Of a DNA stretch of 17,777 bases, positions 13,401 to 17,777 are shown piece after piece; within the stretch, counting starts at the first letter, position 1, and each line of letters begins with the position of its first letter. The notes beneath the pieces are model-generated. The model was not told where the DNA came from and did not search any database. It saw nothing but the letters and a program-made list of their open reading frames with translations. This stretch comes from DATKMS01 sp041497995. GTDB lineage: Bacteria; Desulfobacterota; Binatia; HRBIN30. The position numbers and the translations under genes are program-made. The stretch covers positions 1-17,777 of the forward strand of contig JBGQHM010000104.1 in NCBI GenBank assembly GCA_041497995.1, in the 5' to 3' direction.

Positions 13401-14489
13401 TCAGCGCAGCAGCCCGAGGACAATCTCCACAACAATCAGGATGATGATCGTCAGCTCTAATGCCTCGGCGCGGTAGGTCGCGGCACGGCGGTTAAGAATC
13501 TCGAAGATCTCGTGCACCACCTTGAGCTTGCTCTCCACGCTGCTGCGCCACGCGTCGAGGTGCAAACGCTCCGCAGTAACCGAGTACACCTTGGCCAGGT
13601 ACAGGTCCTCGATGAACTTGAGCGCATTGGCGACACGATCGGCGATGAGCGTGGTTTCGACCTTCAGCTCCGAAACCTCCTCAAGCGCCTTACCGAACGG
13701 ATTGACGACCAGCGTGCGCAGCCGCGGCCGGCTGTACACGACCTGGAAGAGCTCGCTCATCTGCGCATCGAGCCGCCGATCGAAGAAGCGGAGCTCGACG
13801 AGCTGGACGTTGAGGAACTCCAGCGCGTCGAGCAGCGCCGGGTAGTCGGCGGCGTACAGAAAGGCGGCGTTCCAATCGGTGACGACCAGATCCTGCGGGT
13901 GGTAGGAGATCGCCGTCTCGAACACCTCCTCCGCCTCGCCCTCGGCCAAGCGGTCCTTCTCGCAGCGCAACGCCAGCGCGATCGGCGCGCGATACTCGTC
14001 ACGCAGCTGTGTCGGTGTGACCAGCGTATCGAAGCGGTCGACCTGGATGACGTAGAAGTCCTCGACGAAGTCCGTAAAGCCCACCTTGCTGATCGCCGGT
14101 GCGGCGGCGGGTAGCAACCCGCGGACGATGTCGAGCGCGGCGCTTTCCATCGACTTGGTTCGCACCAGGGCCGCGGTGAGCGGACCGAGCCGGTCGAGCG
14201 GGCCGGTCAGCGGCAGACGCAGCATGACCGTGAGGGCGCCGAAGTCGTGGGCGCGCAGCAGGACCGCGGCCTCCACCTCGCCGTCGGTCAAGCGCACCTT
14301 GCGTGTACCGTAGTCGAGATCCACGGTGCGACCGGCGCCGCGGATGCCGGCGTGTCCGGTGTCGGGGGAGCGTGGCGTCGCACCCAACGGCTTCAGCAGG
14401 CGCACCAACGGATCGAGCGCGATCTCGTAGCCCACGTCGTAGGAGAAGAGCCCGGTCAGCGTACCTGCGGCGATCTGCATGTGAAGCAT
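13401..14489 (-). CDS. DUF155 / RMD1-YagE family membrane protein
   Basis: Predicted membrane-anchored protein, 362 residues. The domain layout fits the DUF155 (RMD1/Sif2) family: a mixed alpha/beta N-terminal half, a helical region ending in a coiled-coil-like stretch (about 300-343), and a single C-terminal transmembrane helix LELTIIILIVVEIVLGLL (344-361). That tail, placed directly after the RRAATYRAEA helix, is the family hallmark; eukaryotic relatives are mitochondrial inner-membrane proteins, while the bacterial function is not established. The start could be ATG 14489 or ATG 14480; neither has a strong ribosome binding site (AAGG lies close to the first). It is divergent from the uspA-type gene across 57 bp and convergent with the small membrane protein gene. 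No active-site motif is identifiable. Confidence 0.82.
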   Translation of the reverse strand: MLHMQIAAGTLTGLFSYDVGYEIALDPLVRLLKPLGATPRSPDTGHAGIRGAGRTVDLDYGTRKVRLTDGEVEAAVLLRAHDFGALTVMLRLPLTGPLDRLGPLTAALVRTKSMESAALDIVRGLLPAAAPAISKVGFTDFVEDFYVIQVDRFDTLVTPTQLRDEYRAPIALALRCEKDRLAEGEAEEVFETAISYHPQDLVVTDWNAAFLYAADYPALLDALEFLNVQLVELRFFDRRLDAQMSELFQVVYSRPRLRTLVVNPFGKALEEVSELKVETTLIADRVANALKFIEDLYLAKVYSVTAERLHLDAWRSSVESKLKVVHEIFEILNRRAATYRAEALELTIIILIVVEIVLGLLR

Positions 14490-14494
14490 GCGCC

Positions 14495-14523
14495 TTGCGG
14501 CGTCTGAGGGCCGATGATATCAG
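14495..14523 (+). promoter_or_regulatory. Putative promoter of the UspA-family gene
   Basis: TTGCGG (14495-14500) and TATCAG (14518-14523) are 17 bp apart. The -35 is weak. Transcription would start shortly before the strong ribosome binding site of the gene. Confidence 0.28.
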
Positions 14524-14546
14524 CCGCGACACGAGAGAGGGAGACA

Positions 14547-15050
14547 ATGATGCCGATCAAGCGCGTTCTTGTACCGGTTGATTTCTCGGGTGACTCGCTC
14601 AACGCGCTCGCATACGCGCGGGCACTTGTGAAGCCGTTCAAGGCGGAGGTCATGCTCATACACGTCATTGAGCCGATCTACTATGCCGCTCCGGCCGACA
14701 TGTACATGGCCAGCCCCAACCTCGCGACGCTCATCGACGAGCAGCAGCAGGTGGCGGCGCGGCAGCTCAAGCGCCTTGCGGCCGACCTGGAGAAGAAGGG
14801 GCACCGCGTGCGCACCGTGCTCAAGACCGGCTCGCCGGCGCAGGTGATCATCGAAACCGCGCAGCGCGCCGGCATCGATCTGATCGTCATGGCCACCCAC
14901 GGCCACACCGGCCTGGCCCACCTGTTCATGGGCAGCGTCGCCGAGAAAGTCGTGCGCACCGCCACCTGCGCGGTGCTGACGGTGCGCAGTACGCTTCTGC
15001 AGAAGCGCAAGCCGCGGAAGAAGGCCAGGCGCGCATCGAAAAAGTCGTAG
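14547..15050 (+). CDS. Universal stress protein (UspA family)
   Basis: Single-domain Usp protein, 167 residues, cytoplasmic, usually linked to stress survival. The N-terminus IKRVLVPVDFSGDS (4-17) and the HVIEP strand near 47-51 are typical. The nucleotide-binding signature appears as THG, nine residues, then GS (MATHGHTGLAHLFMGSVAEKV is split by this pattern), with Ala in place of the first Gly, common in ATP-binding-type members. The C-terminal tail after TVRSTLL is strikingly basic (QKRKPRKKARRASKKS), an extension beyond the fold that might bind nucleic acid or acidic surfaces (inference). ATG 14547 is chosen because GAGAGAGGGAG lies just upstream; ATG 14550 is equally possible, and an upstream in-frame ATG at 14514 lacks such a site. 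It converges on alanine dehydrogenase. Confidence 0.92.
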   Translation: MMPIKRVLVPVDFSGDSLNALAYARALVKPFKAEVMLIHVIEPIYYAAPADMYMASPNLATLIDEQQQVAARQLKRLAADLEKKGHRVRTVLKTGSPAQVIIETAQRAGIDLIVMATHGHTGLAHLFMGSVAEKVVRTATCAVLTVRSTLLQKRKPRKKARRASKKS

Positions 15051-15062
15051 GGTAGAGGATAT

Positions 15063-15112
15063 GGTGGCACAGGCGTCTCGCCTGTGCGCACCGGCCGGAG
15101 GCCGGTGCCACC
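15063..15112. repeat. Double-hairpin intergenic element, possible terminator
   Basis: Two perfect 9-bp stems with 3-nt loops are adjacent: GCACAGGCG-TCT-CGCCTGTGC (15067-15087) and GCACCGGCC-GGA-GGCCGGTGC (15088-15108). In addition GGTGGCAC (15063-15070) can pair with GTGCCACC (15105-15112). The element sits between two convergent genes and may stop transcription in both directions, though no long T tract follows either hairpin. Confidence 0.8.
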
Positions 15113-15122
15113 CTCTTTCGTG

Positions 15123-16235
15123 TCAGATCAGCTCGCCGATCGGTGTGTGACCGATCTTGAACGCCGCGGCGACCCCGGCGTGCGTGACGTGGCCGTTCAG
15201 TACGTTGACGCCACGCTGCAGCGGCACGTTCTCCCGCACGGCGCGCTGCAGGCCTTTGTCCGCCAGTTCGAGGGCGTAGGAGAGCGTGGCGTTGGTCAGA
15301 GCAAAGGTGGAGGTCCGCGGCACGATCGCCGGCATGTTGGTTACGCAGTAGTGCACGACGCCGTCAGTGAGGTAGATGGGATCATCGAGGCTGGTCGGCC
15401 GCGACGTTTCTATGCACCCGCCCTGATCGATGGAGATGTCGACGACCGCGGCGCCGCGCTTCATGCTGCGCACCATCTTGCGGGTGACCAGGTGCGGCGC
15501 CTTCGCACCGGCGACCAACACCGAGCCCACGACGAGATCGGCGGCGAGCACTTCCTCTTCGATGTTGGCATGGTTCGACATCACCGTGGTGATGTGTCCG
15601 CCTAGGATGTCGTGCATGTAGCGCAGCCGCGCCGGGTTGCGGTCGATGATGCTGACGTGCGCGCCGACCCCGGCGGCGATCTGGCAGGCGTTGGCGCCGG
15701 CGATGCCCGCCCCAAGGATGACGACGTTTGCCGGCCGCACGCCCGAGGCGCCACCGAGCAGAATGCCCGCACCGCCGTTCGGTGCCTGCAGGCACCAGCT
15801 GCCGACTTGGATCGAGAGCCGGCCCGCGACTTCGCTCATCGGCGCCAGCAGCGGCAGCGAGCCGTCGTCGAGCTGAATCGTCTCGTAGCCGATGGCCCCG
15901 ACCTTCTTGGTGCGCAAGACCTTGGTGAGCTCCTCGCTGGCCGCGAGGTGCAAGTAGGTGAAGACGACCAGCCCCTCGCGCAGATAGCGGTACTCCGCAG
16001 GCAAAGGCTCTTTGACCTTGAGGATCATCTCCGCGTCGTGCCAGACCTGCCGCGCCGTCCGCCGAACCTGCGCACCGGCGGCGCGATAGTGGGCGTCGGA
16101 AAGCCCGCTCCCGTCGCCGGCATGCCGTTCGATGAGCACGCGATGACCGTGCGCGACCAATGCGCTCACACCCGCCGGCGTAATCGCGACCCGGTTCTCT
16201 TCCGCTTTGATCTCTTTCGGGATCCCGATGATCAT
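15123..16235 (-). CDS. ald: Alanine dehydrogenase
   Basis: NAD-dependent oxidative deamination of L-alanine to pyruvate and ammonia, 370 residues, the normal length. Canonical catalytic residues fall at the expected numbers: R15 in ENRVAITP, K75 in KVKEPLPAEY, H96 in YLHLA and D270 in DISIDQGG. The Rossmann motif GAGIAG lies at 175-180, with the adenosine-ribose acidic residue D198 in SIIDRNPARL. The C-terminal NMPAIVPRTSTFALTNATL block is also characteristic. There is no Shine-Dalgarno before ATG 16235; instead a promoter-like pair ends 9 nt upstream, so the message may be leaderless. It is divergent from folD, with a heptamer-repeat hairpin between them, and converges on the uspA-type gene. 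Confidence 0.96.
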   Translation of the reverse strand: MIIGIPKEIKAEENRVAITPAGVSALVAHGHRVLIERHAGDGSGLSDAHYRAAGAQVRRTARQVWHDAEMILKVKEPLPAEYRYLREGLVVFTYLHLAASEELTKVLRTKKVGAIGYETIQLDDGSLPLLAPMSEVAGRLSIQVGSWCLQAPNGGAGILLGGASGVRPANVVILGAGIAGANACQIAAGVGAHVSIIDRNPARLRYMHDILGGHITTVMSNHANIEEEVLAADLVVGSVLVAGAKAPHLVTRKMVRSMKRGAAVVDISIDQGGCIETSRPTSLDDPIYLTDGVVHYCVTNMPAIVPRTSTFALTNATLSYALELADKGLQRAVRENVPLQRGVNVLNGHVTHAGVAAAFKIGHTPIGELI

Positions 16236-16244
16236 ACGGCGGCG

Positions 16245-16273
16245 ACGTTATTCGCATCCCCCCACGGGATCAA
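16245..16273 (-). promoter_or_regulatory. Putative leaderless promoter of ald
   Basis: On the minus strand TTGATC (16268-16273) and TAACGT (16245-16250) are exactly 17 bp apart. The ATG begins 9 nt after the -10, so the first transcribed base would be at or one to two bases before the start codon, in line with the absent ribosome binding site. Confidence 0.45.
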
Positions 16274-16280
16274 GCAGGTC

Positions 16281-16370
16281 GTGATTCGTGACTGGCCACT
16301 GGTGATTGGTGACTCGTTGCTGAGCAGGAATACCCCGAGTCACCAATCACGAGTCACGAGTCACGCCACG
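16281..16370. repeat. GTGAYTS heptamer inverted repeats between ald and folD
   Basis: Five heptamers on the plus strand (GTGATTC, GTGACTG, GCCACTG, GTGATTG, GTGACTC; 16281-16315) face four heptamers of the same type on the minus strand (16337-16364). The inner two units are perfectly complementary (15 bp, 16302-16316 with 16336-16350) around a 19-nt loop. The element lies just upstream of both divergent putative promoters. Confidence 0.85.
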
Positions 16371-16375
16371 GGGGA

Positions 16376-16404
16376 TTTACAACCCACATTGCATTGAGTA
16401 TGGC
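16376..16404 (+). promoter_or_regulatory. Putative leaderless promoter of folD
   Basis: TTTACA (16376-16381, five of six consensus bases) and TATGGC (16399-16404) are 17 bp apart. Only 6 nt separate the -10 from the ATG at 16411, so transcription would begin at the start codon. No clear ribosome binding site is present. Confidence 0.4.
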
Positions 16405-16410
16405 CGCCGC

Positions 16411-17271
16411 ATGGGTGAGATCATCGACGGCTTTGCGGCGGCGAAGGCGCTGCGGGAGAAGGTCCAACACGAGGTCGCTGGATTCCAGCGCGTGCACGGC
16501 TTTCCCCCGGGCCTCGCGACGATACTGGTCGGCGAGAATCCTGCCTCTGCCAGCTATGTGCGCAGCAAACGCAAAGCCTGCGCCGAGGTCGGCGTCTTCT
16601 CGGAAGGCATCGAGCTCCCGGCGAACACGACACAGGAGGAGTTGCTGCGCGTCGTGCAAGCCTTGAACGAGCGGCGCGACATCCATGGCATCCTCGTGCA
16701 GCTCCCGCTGCCCGCGCACATCGATGCAGACGTCGTGATCGACGCCGTCGATCCCAACAAGGACGCGGACGGCCTGCACCCGATCAACCAAGCGCGCCTG
16801 GTGCAGGGCCGCGACGGGATGCGTCCATGCACGCCGCTGGGCGTCATGCACCTCATCGATGCGACCGGCGTGGAGCTGAAGGGTGCGCGTGCTGTGGTCG
16901 CCGGCCGCAGCAACCTGGTTGGCAAGCCGGTCGCCTTCATGCTGCTCGAACGGCATGCGACGCTGACCATCTGCCACTCGCGCACCAAGGACCTGGCCGA
17001 CGAGATCGGGCGCGCCGACGTTCTCGTGGCTGCCATCGGACGCGCCGAAATGATTCGCGGCGTGTGGGTCAGGCCGGGGAGTGTGGTGATCGACGTGGGT
17101 ATCAACCGGGTGGCTGACGGACGCCTGGTGGGCGATGTGGAGTTCGCCACGGCACGCGAGCGCGCCGCGTTCATCACGCCGGTACCCCGTGGCGTCGGTC
17201 CGATGACCGTCGCCATGCTCATGCAAAATACACTCACCGCGGCGCAGCGGTTGGTTGCCAAGCGCCGATGA
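16411..17271 (+). CDS. folD: Bifunctional methylene-THF dehydrogenase/cyclohydrolase
   Basis: FolD interconverts 5,10-methylene-, methenyl- and 10-formyl-tetrahydrofolate in the cytoplasm using NADP; 286 residues, the normal length. The catalytic Tyr-x3-Lys pair is Y49/K53 in ASYVRSKRKAC. Substrate-pocket motifs are ILVQLPLP (94-101, Q97) and KDADGLHP (117-124, D120). The dinucleotide site is VVAGRSNLVGKPVA (162-175), and TPVPRGVGPMTVAML is the C-terminal signature. ATG 16411 begins the conserved MGEIIDG; an ATG 11 nt earlier is out of frame. The stop overlaps the gcvT start as ATGA, so the two folate-dependent steps are translationally coupled. Confidence 0.96.
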   Translation: MGEIIDGFAAAKALREKVQHEVAGFQRVHGFPPGLATILVGENPASASYVRSKRKACAEVGVFSEGIELPANTTQEELLRVVQALNERRDIHGILVQLPLPAHIDADVVIDAVDPNKDADGLHPINQARLVQGRDGMRPCTPLGVMHLIDATGVELKGARAVVAGRSNLVGKPVAFMLLERHATLTICHSRTKDLADEIGRADVLVAAIGRAEMIRGVWVRPGSVVIDVGINRVADGRLVGDVEFATARERAAFITPVPRGVGPMTVAMLMQNTLTAAQRLVAKRR

Positions 17272-17777
17272 ATCGCACCCCGCTCTACGCGGCGCACCAA
17301 GCCCTCGGTGCCCGATTCGTCGACTTCGGTGGCTGGGAGATGCCGGTGCAATACACCGGCATTCTCGACGAGCACGAGGCCGTACGCCAGCGGGCCGGCC
17401 TCTTCGACGTCAGCCACATGGGTGAGATCGAGCTGCGTGGCCCGCGTGCGCTCGCCGCGGCGCAGGAGCTGACGGTGAACGACCTCGGCCGTCTGCGCGA
17501 CGGCCAAGCGCAGTACTCGTTGCTCTGCCTGCCCACGGGCGGTGTGGTCGATGACATCATGGTGCATCGCATCTCCAGCGAGCGTGTGCTGATGTGCGTG
17601 AATGCGTCGAACGCCGACAAAGATTTCGGGTGGATTACCGAGCATCACCACGGTGCGGAGGTCGTCAATCGGAGCGCCGACTTCGCGCTGCTCGCCTTGC
17701 AGGGGCCGCGCGCGACCGAGATCCTCACCGGGTTGACGCCACTATCGCTGGCGCAGATTCCGCCATTCGCGTTTGCG
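17268..17777 (+). CDS. gcvT: Aminomethyltransferase (glycine cleavage T protein), partial
   Basis: T protein transfers the methylene group from aminomethyl-lipoyl H protein to tetrahydrofolate, releasing ammonia. The window holds the first 170 codons, roughly half of the family's usual 360-370 residues; the frame is open to the edge. Family features are visible at once: TPLYAAHQALGARFVDFGGW (4-23), MPVQYTGILDEHEAVRQRAG (25-44), LFDVSHMGEIELRG (45-58), ALLALQGP near 153-160, and the VDDIMVHRI strand near 93-101. The ATG overlaps the folD stop by 4 nt. Genes for the H and P proteins would be expected just downstream, as in many gcv operons (inference). A folate-binding YgfZ-like or sarcosine-oxidase-type relative is less likely given the close N-terminal match. 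Confidence 0.93.
   Translation, partial: MNRTPLYAAHQALGARFVDFGGWEMPVQYTGILDEHEAVRQRAGLFDVSHMGEIELRGPRALAAAQELTVNDLGRLRDGQAQYSLLCLPTGGVVDDIMVHRISSERVLMCVNASNADKDFGWITEHHHGAEVVNRSADFALLALQGPRATEILTGLTPLSLAQIPPFAFA

Overview
This is a GC-rich chromosomal window of ordinary housekeeping and catabolic genes with unusually structured intergenic DNA. The host looks like a Gram-negative bacterium: there is a periplasmic M48/TPR protease of the BepA type and an AmgK-MurU cell-wall salvage pair. The mix of P450, thiolase and CaiB/BaiF CoA-transferase, plus intergenic repeat families, resembles uncultured soil deltaproteobacterial or Binatota-like lineages. That placement is an inference; no rRNA or tRNA gene is present to settle it.

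Layout. 1-669 (-): N-terminal part of a cytochrome P450. It is divergent from a TetR regulator (805-1443, +), and the gap holds a perfect 18-bp palindrome with an imperfect second copy at the tetR start. tetR runs into amgK (4-nt overlap) and murU (4-nt gap), then a patatin-like phospholipase. A bidirectional terminator separates this from a thiolase (4802-5941, -). Next is a minus-strand operon, read right to left: trmJ, a 70-codon unknown gene, rmuC and a BepA-like protease. Upstream of trmJ lies about 0.5 kb of non-coding DNA with four alternating 20-mers. Then come a double-domain VOC protein (+), a HAD hydrolase (+), a convergent class III CoA-transferase (-), a small membrane protein (+), a DUF155/RMD1-type membrane protein (-), a UspA protein (+), alanine dehydrogenase (-), and a folD-gcvT pair (+) cut by the window end.

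How the genes work together. AmgK and MurU are successive steps turning free MurNAc into UDP-MurNAc. FolD and GcvT both act in tetrahydrofolate one-carbon metabolism. Thiolase, CoA-transferase and the epimerase-like VOC protein fit acyl-CoA metabolism but are not in one operon.

No defence, mobile or biosynthetic system was recognised. The most distinctive signals are non-coding: three intergenic spacers (4708-4804, 11008-11111, 16281-16370) each carry heptamer repeats of different sequence in the same inverted-hairpin layout; a fourth (9704-9965) has alternating 20-mers forming two inverted-repeat units of about 108 bp; a fifth (15063-15112) folds into two perfect hairpins. Several genes without a Shine-Dalgarno also have promoter-like hexamers placed so that transcription would begin at or next to the start codon.
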